DNA of 64,000 nucleotides. It comes from Lineus longissimus (lineage: Eukaryota; Nemertea; Pilidiophora; Heteronemertea; Lineidae). Where the stretch lies: NCBI RefSeq assembly GCF_910592395.1, contig NC_088313.1, positions 4,840,501 to 4,904,500 of the forward strand, in the 5' to 3' direction. The notes under the pieces were generated by a model. That model was not told the origin of the DNA, searched no databases, and worked only from the letters and a program-made list of their open reading frames with translations. Positions 11,265-26,200 of this stretch are shown here, piece by piece (position 1 is the first letter of the stretch; every line of letters starts with the position of its first letter). A program made the position numbers and the translations under genes.

Positions 11265-14200
11265 CTAGAGAGAAAAGAAAGGAGTGATAAAGGAGTGAAA
11301 AACGATATGATATAGACTAATTGAAAAAATCAGTACAATGAAAAGTATATACAGTAGAACCCCCCTTATAGTGGACACCTCTCTATTAAGGACACCCTCT
11401 CTATTAAGGACACCCTCTCTATTAAGGACATCCTCTCTATCAAAGACACCGTCTCAATTAATGACACTAGTTTTGGTCCCAAATTAGGTGTTTCCATTCA
11501 ATTTGACCTCTTTAATCAGGACACCTCTCTAATAAGGACAGCACTTGTCAATCCCAAGGGTGCCTTAATAGAGAGGTTCTACTGTATATGAATTTTGATA
11601 TTTCCTCTCACACCTTTGACATAACATTTTTTCACACCATGCACATTATATATTAAGCAAGCCAAACCAAAACTTTGACCATGAATATACTCGCAATAGA
11701 TTTCCTTAAAGAGTAAGTAGAAAGCCTTTAAAATTGTTTGAATATAATATAGCCGCGAGGCATTAACTCGATATATCACAACTGACCAAATTTCCCTGCC
11801 GAAATATTGCCACATGACCTATATCGGGGATTTAAATCGGCTGTTCAAGGGGCAAATATCTCGGCGCCAAGAACAGACGTCGGTCATGTTTTGGAAAATA
11901 ACGTCATACCATGTACAATCTGAGGACGTCCTCGTGTTGCCTACAGGTCGGGTACTTGCGAAATTTGCGCACCCGGCACAATAGAGGTTGATATGACGTA
12001 ACATACCATTTTGCTGCATCATATGATGTAAATGGTGGCCTCCATGAACCAGTGCGGGTTTTTTGGCAGGAATGGCCAGCCAAACGTAAATGAGTCCATA
12101 GAAGTCATATACGACCTGTTATCCGCTCAGAAGTTTCTGGGTCGTTTTAAATGCTCGCTGTGACTGCAGTAATGAAAAGCAGTGTGGCTCTAATCTACTT
12201 ACTCTTAGATAAAAAGGTTCAACTTTCAGAGCTTTTAGTAAACACCAGTAAACTTCCCTTGGCATCCGGCTATGGTGGTTCAGGCACAAATCCAGGAGTC
12301 AGTGCATCACACTCAAATACTGGTCTATTTGAGTCAAAGATTTCTTCAAACTTTCAAAAATTTCATGGTAAATTTCAACAATTTTTCAAAACTTCTGAAA
12401 TTTCATGGTCAATTTCTGACTTGAGGGTGTGTGCACACTTTGCATCCCTCTTGTATCAACTCCAGTGGAACCAAGTAACTAAGTGAACTACGCACTGGTC
12501 TGACACAACATTTTAACATCAAGTAGGTAAACAAGATCAGAGCTACACTGCAACTCAATTGAGCAAATGTCAAATCATGTGACTAACATTGCTAAAATGA
12601 TCCCTGTATCAAAAACCTCAGCAAATTTCAAATCATGTGGCGATGCAACATCACTATAATGATACCTGCATCAAACTCATTCATCCTGACCAAGTAAGCC
12701 ATGTTTGCTAAGCCATTAATTGGATCAATTTTCTGAGCTTTTAGCAAATAGACTTCCATCCACATCGTGTATGCGGTGGTCGACTGGAGTCTAAGCAATA
12801 ACACGTTCAAATGACTAGACGAAACCTTTTGACATCTTGCAGATAGGCAATTAGCATATTTCACATATTTCACATGATGTAATGCCTTTTATTGTTTTAA
12901 AACCATATTTATTAGGTTTCATTGCCTCTAAGTCCATTGGGTTAGACTCATAAATTGTCACAAAAGGAGAATTTTTGACAAAAATTACTAATATCAAGAT
13001 TTCTTAGAAAATCGGCAAAAATTGGTGACTAATTAACATATTACCCACGATCCAACATATTTTTTCTCGTCAAGAATGGTTTCATTGATTTCCTTGATAC
13101 TGAAAACATATGATTAGACACCTTGATTGACTAATTTGGATGATTTTGGACAAAAATAATTGTTTCCTTATATTTGGCTACTAATTAGCATAAATTAGCA
13201 TATTTGACCCCTTCCCCTATTTGGATTCATTGAGATTTTTAGTATGGTGTTTAGGGGGTCATTCCTGAATGAATACAGGTGGAATCGTTTCTTTTGCAAT
13301 TTGTGGTGGGTCAACCTGCTAATTTGACTGGCCTAATACTGATTCATATTTTTGACGTGGCAATGCGATGAGATGCGACCAGCTTGGCCTGTGTGACCAT
13401 TGTGTGACCTAATACTGATTCAAGGTAAAATCTATTGCAGAAGCATTTATGTGTAGCTGATAACCACAACCACTGGGTCCAACCCATTCATCACATCCAT
13501 GCAAGTCATGTTTGCCAAGCAATAAAATTGAATCAATTTTCTGAGCTCTTAGCAAATTTATGGACCTCTATCTGCATCGTGCCATGTGGTCGTTGATTGG
13601 AAACCAAACTAACTACATGTATATGTACACAACATACTGCACGTGATGGGATAAAGCAATTACATTTGGCAGCATGATTCTTGACTCGGGTTTAAATTCC
13701 TATCAGCGTAAAGCTTTGTGTCAACTACAGGGCCAAAGTGGGAAATTGTGCAGCTCTCACGAGAAAGCATGTTAGCTTAACATCATGTTGACATGTTTTT
13801 TCATGTACAGTAGAACCTCTCTTAGCGGACAACTCTCTATTAAGGACACCCTCTCTATTAAGGACACTAGTTTCGGTCCCAAATTGGTTGTTTCCATTCA
13901 ATTTGACCTCTCTAATCAGGACAGCACTTGCCAGTCCCGAGGGTGCCCTTAATAGAGAGGTTCTATTGTAAATGTAAGCTGGGCTATAATTACCTGAGGA
14001 TCGAACAGCTCAGGGTTCTGTAGCATTAAGCAGCTAAGGGTATCACTCTCCCTTGAAAGGATGCTAGTCCATCGCAGGCTAACATCTCAGGCAAGTCTCA
14101 CACCCACTTTAACACCTGGGTGGAGTACAGTAGAACCTCTCTATTAAGGACACCCTCGGGACTGGCAAGTACTGTCCTTAATAGAGAGGTGTCCTGATTA

Positions 14201-17200
14201 GAGAGGTCAAATTGAATGGAAACAACCATTTTGGGATCGAAACTAGTGTCCTTAATAGAGAGGTGTCCGTTAAGGGAGGTTCTACTGTAGCATTATGTGC
14301 CTTGTTCAAGGACACAAAAATAAAACAGCGTCGATCCTTCCGAGAGTCAAACCCACCACCTCCTGAGTATGAACCCAGCACCTTAACTGCTCACTCGCGG
14401 CCACCTCGTACCTACCCTCTGGAGATTCGTCTGAGCTGCCATCCATATCTAATTGTGTATGCGGTACTTTTTGTCGAGGTCCATTCCCATTGTGATTAAT
14501 CATCGGCATATGATGCGCTTCTTCCTTTTTACGCACAGGACAACACGTAAATGTCGCCACCATAAATTTTTCTAAGCGTGGATTGAAGAACATGAGGATG
14601 ATGTAGAGGAAGTACAGGATCAGAAGGGCCCAAGCTTCATACCTGCAACCAGAAGACAGGTCCATTCAATCAAGCCGAAACGGTAGATGTCGTCCTGGGT
14701 ATACCTAAACACTACCCAGGACCAACCTGGATAATCCTAAAAATTACCCAGGATCGTCCTGGGTAATTTTTAGCACACTAAACATGACCCAGTTTGAAAC
14801 TCGCGCATTTTTTCAACCTGCGGGTGAGGTCGAAATTGGTATGTTTTCAGTGCAGGAAGACACGAAATCATGTGCTCTGGCGACATTCATGACATTGATC
14901 TGTTTTGCCCCCTCGCGGAGTTTAAATTCACCACTCACGACTTCAATCAATTTCTTTTTAATTTCTCTGCCTTTAGATATTGGCCTCTCTAGCGACGGGA
15001 TTGATGCTCAATATGCTTTTAAATCATCAACAGAAACTTCGACAGCCACTTCGATAAATGTTATAAATTCGTGCACTGCAAAAAAGCTAAAGTACCGTTT
15101 TCAAGAACCTCGCCCCGCAGGTTGAAAAAATGCGCGAATTTCAAACTGGGTAACGTTTAGTGTCCTAAAAGTTACCCAGGACGATCCTGGGTAACTTTTA
15201 CCTGGGTAACTTTTACCCAGGTTGGTATTGTTTAGGTATACCCAGGATGACATCTACTGATTCAGCTTCAATCAAAGAGAGAACAGGTATACATCCCGAC
15301 AACATTCTCCTCCCAGCCCGACAGCAAGAATTGGGAAAATGTTCTCAAAAACTTATCTGGGATCTGAGAGCACTTAAAAATCTACAGACTATACTAATCG
15401 AGAAATCAGTTATTTCTGGCCTTACGGTTTACTGTTTCAAATGCCAGCCCAATCAGCAGGGGAGTGCTAGATATCTCTATTATTTACAACGTCAACTTAC
15501 CACTGGACATATTCATCATATATTGATACGGTTAAGGCAATGATGCTAATCAAATAAAATATGCTATCCCTGAAAAGTGGCCACCAGTGCAGATACACTA
15601 CCTGAAAAGACACAGACATACAAAAACATAAGCCGCACGTACACCACCTGAAAATGGACCACCAATCTTGGTTCGCGAACCAATGCCGCACCATCGAAAA
15701 TCCACCTAGCGCGTACACCAGCACTGCAGCTAGTTATAAAATCCGGCAACAGATGGCGCGCAAACAATAAGCAGAAAGCGCCATTTCGAAAGCGCCGCCT
15801 GTTGCCGAACCATCTAACTAGCTAATTGCCGATCCATTAGCGCGTACACCACAACAAAGCCGAGCTTTTAACAAGCCGGGCGAATTTGGACCATCAAGCT
15901 TGATGGGACAAATTCGCCCGGTACAAATTTGTATCGGCAATGGATTGCCGAACCAATTTGTCGCGGCAATGTGGTGGTGTACGTGCAATTGGTCCACCAA
16001 TATTTCGTGGTGTACGCGCAGCTATAGAATTAGAGGGAAATATGGAGTGTTGTAATGTCAAAATGGCAAAGCTGTATTATGCAGACACAATGCCAAAATG
16101 GGGTGGATGATGATGACATAAGAATACAAGACTCCAGTCCTCCTATTTCCGGACTCCATTTTTGTCTGGGGTGGGGTGGTGAAAGGTGTTCAACTCTCAA
16201 CTCAAGGGTCATGGGTTCAAACCCTGGGCTGGTGACCCTGTTGTAATTGTCATGACAGGTCGGGCTCCAGTGAATGCTGAAGAGAGTAACGGCTGTTACT
16301 TGAGCCGAATCAGTAGATGTCGTCCTGTCGACAGATGGTACCCAGGTTCGAGATCGACTGGACAATAAGCACCCTGGGTGCCATTACACTAGACAAACAG
16401 CACCCAGTTTCTTCTTCTACACTTTTTCTATACCTACAACCGAGGTTGGCCCCACGCTCACGGAGGTCACGTGTCACGATAACCATCAAGAAAAATACGC
16501 AGCAAATTCATTCATTAATCATTTTGTCATCACACAATTTTCATTCTCTGAATATATCCCTCCTACATACCCTTTCTGAATAAATCATCCGAAATGTGCT
16601 TTCAAAGACCTATAGGCCTAAACGCATTTTTTTCTGTTTATCTGTTCTTTTTATTTCGCGCACTGCTAATGCCGCAAGTACCACGGCACGAGATAAAACG
16701 AGATTGCAAGAAACGTCCTCGTCCCTAAGATCCGTAAGCCAGGCAAAAAGAAGCTGGGTGCTGTTTGTCTAGTGTAATGGCACCCAGGGTGCTTATTGTC
16801 CAGTCGATCTCGAACCTGGGTACCATTTGTCTGCACCCAGGACAACATCCACCCTTTCAGCGTAACTGCAAGATGTCTGTAACGACACCATGCTCCCAGC
16901 CATCTGCTAGAAAGGAAGCATCAAATTCATATCTGCACCAAAAGGTGTGCAGGTCAATTACTACAAACCTGCATTAAAAATGAGAAGCCCACATATTCTG
17001 TTTTCATAACAATATCTCATACTGAGTCTTCACAGGATCAATATCCAGATCATATCCGCCAGGATTTTATATCTTATTCATAACAATTGTGATTGCAAAT
17101 TATCCATAGGGGGCATGCAGTGATGCATGTCTGGGAACCATGCTGCCAGGCATTAGGAGGCCATGTAGAATTAGCGGAATGAGCGGAATATGTGGAATAA

Positions 17201-20200
17201 GTGGAATGAGCGGATTCTGGACTTCAATCACCTGGAAAAGCCAGTATTTGTCTCGATGATCGTCGCCATGCCTGAACTCTGAAGACGAAAGGAGGTACGG
17301 TAATACAGCGCTGAGTACGGCTACCGACTGAACTAAACTGTCCCTACAGACCAGTTTTCATGCCCTCATTGCGAGTCATGGCTTAACAACTGTAAAAAGC
17401 GATATTCAAATAATCTTTGTGGCGTATCGAATAAATTAAAACTTAATGAATTCATTAAGTTCAATTTTGTATGAAATTATATCATATTTTGTACAGAATC
17501 CGCTCATTCAGCTACTTCCACATGGCCGCATTAGGATGCTTGATGGACAAGCTGTAGCCCGATTAAAAAGGGGCAACATGGGTGTGGGATTTTAGCCAGG
17601 AGGATAATATCCGTACTTGCCACCATGTACCGCCACCTGTGGTATCAGGCAAATGCTGATCTCGAAATATTATTTTCAGCAGTGTTACGAAGCAGTTTTT
17701 CACACAGCCTGTGAATTTCAGGCAGGCCCAGGTTCACCCTCACTGCATTGTTACTGCAGCTCAATGATTTTTCAATTTTCCTGCTTGGAGAAATCGCGGT
17801 CCAGCCGGAAGCTTAAGTTATCAGCCTGATGCAGTTTCTACATGTCGTCAACAGTATCGTCATGCACTCATTGTCAGAAGTCATACCTTGAACAACCTGT
17901 ACCAGTATGTGGCAAACTACAGTAGAGCCTCTCTATTAAGGACAACCTCTGGACTGACAAATGCTGTCCTTAATAGAGAGGTGTCCTGATCAGAGAGGTT
18001 GAATTCAATGGAACCAACCACTTTGGGACCGAAACTACTGTCCTTAATAGAGAGGTTGTCCTTAATACAGAGGTGACCATTAAGAGAGGTTTCACTGTAT
18101 AAAGATACCTTTGCTTCCATTTTGCTTTTATACACAAAAATTGAATGACATCTTACTGAATCCCATGGTGCAGCTGTTTGCCTGGGCCCCCAGTTGTTCA
18201 AAGGTACAAACGACTTTTGAGCAGGAATTTTAGGTACATTTTTAACGCACGGGAAAAAGTACGGTAAACGGGGGCTGAATCGGCTGTAGTAATGGCAAAG
18301 TCCGCTTTAAGCTTGAGTTATCGAAGGCTCTTTCTTGAATTGCATGTCCCCCGCTGCAAGTTTGTTTCATTTCGTAATAAGTACACAAAAACACTTCAAC
18401 AGAATGTTTGACAGCATAAAATCGATGTCAATTGAAGAATCAAAACGTTAGGACCATGTTTATTGTGTTATAGACCCTTTGCAATGACGTCACGATGTCG
18501 GCCATGTTGGGGGCCAGATATAACATGATGACGTCGGCTTTCTTCTTTTCAGGACTTCGCGTCATGACTTGCGCAAAGCGTCACAACATAGCGTAGCGCT
18601 CTTGACCGCACTGTTCGCGGCCATCTTGGGGGGCAATGTGACGCATATTGCAAAGCGTCTATACCACCAATCTGAACATAAACTCTTCAAAGTGTGTGAA
18701 GTAATCGGAACAGCTATCCTTCCCAGCAGATTGCACTGGTTTTTTCTCAGGGTTTTGTATACGAGGTAGGCGTATAGCAAAAACCTGATCTCAGGATGTT
18801 AAAGGGGTACCATGTTTGTAAATACAATTTCAAATTTTGGGCGAGTGGTCTATGCCTTTAAAGACAGTGTGTCATTCATGTCATTGGCAGAGGATGGACC
18901 TTTACCCTTTTTGACAGCACAAGTTATTTGACATTTACATGAATTTCGTTTACATTAATTTCACCATTTATCATTAGTTTATCATTAGCAGTTTATCATT
19001 AGTAGTTTATCATTAGTAGTTTATCGTTAGTAGAGGATTTTCAAACAAGATATTTAAATGGCCGCGACCTGCAATTATTCCTGATGTGCCAACAAAAAAT
19101 CTCTCATCTGCAGACAATACTAGTAATCGCTGAGTTTAATATTAATTGCAGGTCCCTGTTAAATCACCGGTCGCAAGCACCTGGGATGACCATTGCAAAC
19201 AAGCGATTTTGTTGCATGTAATAATGACTGCAGGCCGAAGTGATTTAAATCACTCGTTTGCTCTTAAGGAGTTTTTATAAACAAGAACTTTTGATAAATG
19301 AATCGACTCACCATTCCAGCAAATAGTGCACAGACACTTATCACAAACATGATGTTAAAAATAGCAGAGCCGACCACTGCGCCAAGGCCTATATCGTCCT
19401 GAAAAGACAGTCACGTTTTGAGAATTAACATACATAATACCAGCAAATTACCAAGAATGAAGAAAATTATGCTCTTTAGTACAGTGGTACCTCTCTACTA
19501 AGGACACCCTCGGGACTCACAAGTGCTGTCCGTAATAGAGAGGTGTCCTGATCAAAGAGGTCAAATTGAGTGGAAAAAAACAATTTGGGACAAAAACTAG
19601 TGTTCTTAATTGAGAGGTTGTCCTTAATAGAGAGGTTTATAAGGGTAGATTGATGAGAAAGGGAGATTTTTCTGGTCGTTATTCATGATACACTTTTTTG
19701 TTTCCTAATTCATAATTCCAATTTACTTTATACTTCTTCTCGGTTAAATGCATTGATAAAATTGGGTTAAGATGCCAATTGACGGTTCAGATGGCTTGGG
19801 AAGACAACCTGTACTAGTAGGCATGGCCAAAGGTACTGACTTTTGAGTGTTACTGTTCTGAGGCGGCAGTGAAAAACTCGTTATAATTTTCATAACATCA
19901 TTCATGCAAATGCCACAATGTTATGACCCAATATCAGAATAATGGTACCATATGCTCACAATGGGCCTGAAATTACAGAAATAAGCAGTAATGATAATGG
20001 CAATGGCTTTTTCATTGCTGCATATAATCAATGTTTTATCACTAATTGTTGTAACCGTCAAACTGTTTAGGGAAGTGATACCACTATACAATAAGCATTG
20101 GAGCAAAGGAATAAACGGACTTGCCCCTGCTGACATTTCCAGCTGAGACAAGACCACTAATGAATATTCATAGGTTAGAGGGTCGAGGCCTATCAATTAG

Positions 20201-23200
20201 ACGAGTGCATGTTTTTAACTCTCAAGTACATATTTGGAGAGGTACTGAAAAAATATTTGTTGTGGCAAGTCTACAGATATAAAGAAATTATTTGATGAAA
20301 AAATTTATTTCGAATTTTGCTAACTTGGTAATAGGGGGCGTGTTTTGAGATTTTTCTGCCAGTTGGCTGAAAAGAGTGGAAATATCAATGTCTGTCTAAT
20401 TTGTCGATTATCAAAAAATTTCCGTGGTCAACTACCAGTTTATTTTTCACCATTTACTTGCCCGACTGTCCGGAATATCATACAGCAGTATTTGATGCGT
20501 CGCAGTCAAACATTGACAATTTAACTGCTAAAAGGCTTAAAAAATCAATTGTGGTCTTGTCTCAGCTCCTCCCATCCTGTGACTCCAGGGCAATTCCTGA
20601 GCCGCCAAAGCTGCAGCCTTGAGGACTGCCCTAGAGACACAGAAAGAGGAGATTGAAAGAGAAGAAAAGTTACAGAGAATAGGGTTGGAAGAGTCGAAAC
20701 GAAGAGCACAAGAAGAGGCCGCGGAAAAGACCAGGAGGGCAGAGGCGGAAGCCAGACTTGTCACGATGCGGTGAGAGATCGACCACCAGAAGATGGTAAA
20801 AGAACTGGGAATGGAAGAAGCGCGACTCCAGGTGTATGATGAGAATTGTAGGTGTCCAAATCCAATTATGGGGCCAATCGTGTATCAAACGTCACCGCCG
20901 ATCACCACAGTACAGACTGACGAATTCAACATTCCAAGGAGAACTATGGAGCCGCCGCCAGCCCATTCCCACTAGCCGGAACTATTGCCAAAAGGTACCA
21001 GATGTGATGTACACAAATCAAGATAGGAGACAGCCACCTCAGAGACGGAACCTAAAACTAAGGGAGAGCCCACACCACCCTCAAGATCAGAGGCTGCTAC
21101 ATTCATGCTGACCCCAAAGAGCGACTACGTAGCATGGTTTGGAATAAGCTTGTGTTGACATTCAAAATGTTAAAGGGAACTGACACTGCCCAGCGGTTTA
21201 GCCAACCTCTTCGACTTTCACCGCCCGAGAAAGTCAAACTTCCAACTTCCTGTTCGAGTTCAGATTTGTAGCTCCGCCCCCCAGTGCCCGAGCATGCGCA
21301 GTTCAATTTGTTATTATTGAGAATCATGTCGAAAGTTCGCGTAATGGGGCGACCAAAAAAGGTCTTAAAAGCCGATCAGCGGCTATGGATTTCACGTGAG
21401 ACGCTGGCGATATGGAAAGTAATACGGAAGGAGTTGAATTTGAAGACAAATGATGAAGTTGCCCAACATTTGGCCGACTTGTACTCCGAGAAAACAGCCG
21501 TGAGTCATGAGATCTTTCATTCATGAGTTTTCGTAGTACATGTAAATTCCATAGTAGTGACGTCACTCAATGATTGACAGCTAGGCGCCATATTTCATTC
21601 ATGCCTCGTTCTGATCACCCGATACGCGGGAAATGAAAACGAACTGGCTGGGCGGTGTCAGTTCCCTTTAAGAAGATTGTTGCCATTTTCAGGCGAGGGC
21701 TAAAACCCACCTGTCATTCCTGTTCAGAAACCGTTTTCGAACCGCATGAGAACAATTTTTGGATTTTGCTGTGTACAAATGTCAATTTCATACACTCATT
21801 TCAACTTGCAGTTCAAGTCATCATCAATCACCATGTCCTATTTGTCAGAACCAATCAAATCAGTAGTAATTAGTTCCTGAACTTAGCACACCTCAACTTA
21901 TATTTAACCTTTCAATCATGTCCCTGCAATCCCAGATTTGATGACTGGCATCACGCCGGGAATGATTTTCCAATTTTCTTTTGGTGGCACAGTGAGTTCA
22001 GTGGAACAGTAGGCAGTGATTTGAAGTTTCATGCATTGTAACAACAATTCTCCAACAAAGATATTTGACTCTGACACAAAACTTTTTTCTTTGGTGCGAG
22101 GGATATAAATCATTCTCCAATGCCGTCAAACAGATAGGAATCCGTCATTTCAATGTCAAAATGAGTAGGATTAATCCACATTGCTGAAAACATTGCAGTG
22201 TTCATATTACTTTAGCTGTTGTTCATGTTTACCTGTTCCAGAGGTAGTGTTGTATAATAGTTATCTGGTCTACATCTTACAAATTTGCGTAACCTCTCTA
22301 ATGTGTATTTACCAACTTTGCACTTAGTGATCTCCCGCCTTTTCTTGTTATTCTTGAACCTTTGTCATTGAGGCCATTGAGGTCGTTTCTATGACAACGC
22401 ATGTGCACCATCCATTCAATCATAATTTAATCAATTAATAGTTTGCCTTGTGATTGGCCAGGGACTACTTTCTTTCATAATCCACCAATCACAGAGTAGC
22501 TTGGTCACGTGGTGACGCCCCACTTTTGAGGTGCGGGGCTTCTAAAAATCACTTGCCTGGGACACAAGCGGATGGTAACAACTCGTTGATTTTCTGTGCT
22601 ATCCTTCAGAGTTCCCCAAGTCAGGGGTTCGTTTTCTTGAACCTTTAGCCGTGTCGTAAATCAAGTACTGAAACATTTACCCTCTGTATGCCAGCTGGCA
22701 TACCCTAGACGATGTAACACGTAATGGAGAAATAAACGTATAAAAGACATATCTGTGTTCTGGTTCAACTGCTGATCATCACGTGGATGTTCTAACAATC
22801 TTTCGCAGGAGACACTCACTCGATGGAATATAACAGTAGTTTACACAAAAATGTCATTGGCGATGTTTTACATTTTTACCACTCAGCAAGGGTTAACCCC
22901 TTCCCTACCAAGGTCAGTGGTATGATGTGTCCCACAACAGCGCCATCTACGTGTTACAACGGGCATTACCTAGTTACAATGAGTCATGTAATATAGCCCA
23001 ACTGCACCATCGGCAAACGAAAAATAAAGCTACCACACTCTTGAGACTCTCGTAATACCAAGCTGAAACAGTACACTATACCACAGTTTCTACTGAAATC
23101 TTCTTTAACATGTATAGTAGAACCTCTCTTAGCGGACACCTCTCTATTAAGGACACCCTCCCTATTAAGGACATCCTCTCTATCAAGGCCACCCTCTCTA

Positions 23201-26200
23201 TTAAGGACATACTCTCTATTAAGGACACTAGTTTTGGTCCCAAATTGTGTGTTTCCATTCAAATCAACCTCTGTAATCAGGACACCTCTTTATTAGGGAC
23301 AGCTTTTGTCAGTCCCGAGGGTGTCCCTAATAGAGAGGTTCTACAGTATGTCCTCTCTTACATTATACCAGACATCATTTTCGTGTACAACATATTGTTT
23401 ATAAGGGTAGTGAAGGTGTAAACAACTTGTTCTTGGCCTTAGGGAAAAGATGCATAGAAAAACAATCGTTAGATCCAGTTTATCTTTTCTTTCAGCTCAC
23501 CTTTGCAATGAACACCCCTATCACAGCTGTTGCAAGTTCTGGTGCCGAGCTGCCTGCAGCCATGAATGTGGCCCCTGCTACATCGGACTGGAGGTCAAGC
23601 GCTGAAAGTAAACGAATCATGAATTAAAGTCAGTTTTTTTCTTGGCCTGGTCATTAGGGTGGGGTCCCCTCTATCGCATTCTGAACCATCAGAGGTAATC
23701 AGACTGTTACCTCCCCGTCATTGGTGTAACGGAGTCCGGGTCGGCGGAGTGGACCCAAAACTTGAGGGTCAAGATGCTATACCGCAGAGAGCAGTGATCC
23801 TTCCGAAAGTCAAACTGACATGAACCTCCTTTTCCTAATTGAGACCTACTCCAGCAAAAGCAGGCATTTGGAGATGACTCCAGCCCACACATTATGCGAT
23901 AGCAGACTTCTTTGAAAATTAGACACAGGATACATCAGCACTCTCAGACTCCCTAATTAATTGATGGTGAACCCAAGCTTACAATGATGTACCCAGCATC
24001 ACGTGGCTACAAAATTATTCTCGACACGACACCCATGATCAAAGTGAATTACGAGTAACCCACCCAGTGACCATGGCCTTTCATATCTCTTTCCATAACA
24101 TATTGATACAAATCATCCACTTTACTAACAATAAGCGCCATTTGTAGCAATGGAGACTGCATATTACCAAATATTGGCTCGTTTTATCGTCTATTATCTT
24201 TGCAGTATTGGATGTGATCAAGTCATTTGCCGCAGGCGTACCCTGCCTTACTATGATAAATGAAAGGATGGGCCATCCTGAACCTCATGGTCTAAACCTA
24301 GCTTGGATATAGCCCATGAAATACATCCTGAGGAAATCAGAGGTTAGACGAGACTTTTTTTATTTGTTGGTGTTCGGATCCGCCGACCTCCCGATGTCCG
24401 AAATAAGAAAAAAAATAAAATTTTTATATCTAGCCAGTCTCGGATCCGCAGTAGATATTATGACGAGAACCAGTCTATTGTTATGATTCTGACTGCTGAC
24501 TGTTCAATGTGTGAAAATGCACTACCTTTTTTAGGAACATTTTTTATTTTTATCCTTCCCTCCGACTTTGAGAAATCCTATCATTTTTTCAAGACCATGA
24601 AATCTTTGAAAAAAAACACTTTTTTTGTTTTTGTTTTTCGTCCTCCTCAAAAATATATTCCTCCAAAAATCCGAGCACCAACTAATAAAAAAGTCTCGCT
24701 TTAATGTTCCCTTCTCCGGCCGTGCACACAAATCCTGAGACATTTGCCTTCATTTGGTGAAGTACAGACGTACATCACCTTTAAGTCAGCACCGAAATTA
24801 AACTATCAACCTCGGTTCTTGTAACGTACTTCTATGATTTGTATGAATGAAAACCGCACTCAGATCTCTTAGAATCGAGGTTGCAGTGCACACCTCGAAG
24901 GAGACGCGGCTCTCGCGTTGTCGGCATGATCAAATGCGAGTCATTCTCCAAAGCAGCGATAACGTTCAAGCATACTGTAGGACTACTATCACTACTAACC
25001 ACTGCACCGGAGAATGAATGCCAGTTTGGTTATCGTTCTTGAAAATCCTAGACTCAAATGTAAGCGACGCTCTGCTCGGGCCCACTTACTTCTGCGCTGG
25101 CACTTAACCAAATGACGGCAAATGTCTCCGGGGTTTGTGTGCAGGGCCAGAGAAGTGAACATTAACCCCTTTCCTCAGGATGATGAAATATTCCATTGTA
25201 ATTTCTGTTTTTTCCAGTTTCATGCACACCTGAACTTAGTGTGCCGTGCATACAACAGTACTCAGGTAGCCAGTAACACACATCAATTCCTATGCTAGCC
25301 TCACCGAAAATGGTTCTTCATTTTTGGCCAAGTTTCCATTGCCAAAGCTCCCTTATTATTCATCCAATCAGAAAAATTCTTCTCAGAGTTTGAGATTATG
25401 ATCTTCTCTCGAAGACGTAGCCTTTGAAAAAGATATAAGTCGTAGTTCCACCTATCATAAAACCCTGTGTTTTTTCAAGACCCGTGTCTTCGCCGTGTGT
25501 CAAAAAACCTGGGGCGCACTTATTCGTGGTGTTAGATAATGGTTAATAGAACCGGCGACAGGTGTGCTGTAGGTATGGAGCTCGCCTGTGTTTCTTTCCC
25601 GTTGGAGGGGGCGCAATACCGAGGCAACAACACCGCGCCACCTGTCGCCGGATCTTAGAACTTGCAATTGCCGTGTCTATTCAGATTCCACCTATCAAAA
25701 AACCCAGTTGAACACGGGTCTAAATTAGCCCCCGAATCGCCCCATCTAGCTCGATGGGGCTAGTAGACACGGGGATTTGACACACGGGTCTATTTAGACA
25801 CGGCAATTCATAATAGGTGTAAGCGCAAAAGACACGGGGATTTGATAGGTGGAAGTACGACTATAGGGTCCAGGGGCCCTATGCCAAGGTTTTAATCTTG
25901 ATATGATGCAAAAACCTTGGTACTCAAGATGGGATGGGCATCATACACAACATGGTTGTCTTGTATTATAAAGTAGACTGCCAATGTTCCTTGGTAAGAC
26001 ACAGAAGTTGTTTCCATGCCCTCACATCACCATGATGAAAATGAAATAAGGACACCCTATCTGATGATACAATGACTTTGGTTCCAAATTGGCTATTTCT
26101 ACGCAATTTGACCTCAGTAATCAGGACATCTCTCTATAAAGGACAGCATTACATCGAACTCAATGGAATTTGTAATTGAATATGAAAGTTTCCAATTGTG

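Noticed and set aside
12151-12486. 111-codon open frame
   Set aside because: No splice signals, no domain; repeated TTTCAAA-type words explain its openness.
14784-15125. 113-codon open frame
   Set aside because: It lies inside foldback J1, runs into its inverted arms, and has no recognisable domain.
21284-21526. longer 80-codon version of the ORF in the TTAA element
   Set aside because: The extra codons on the left precede a better ATG, and those on the right pass through a consensus splice donor.
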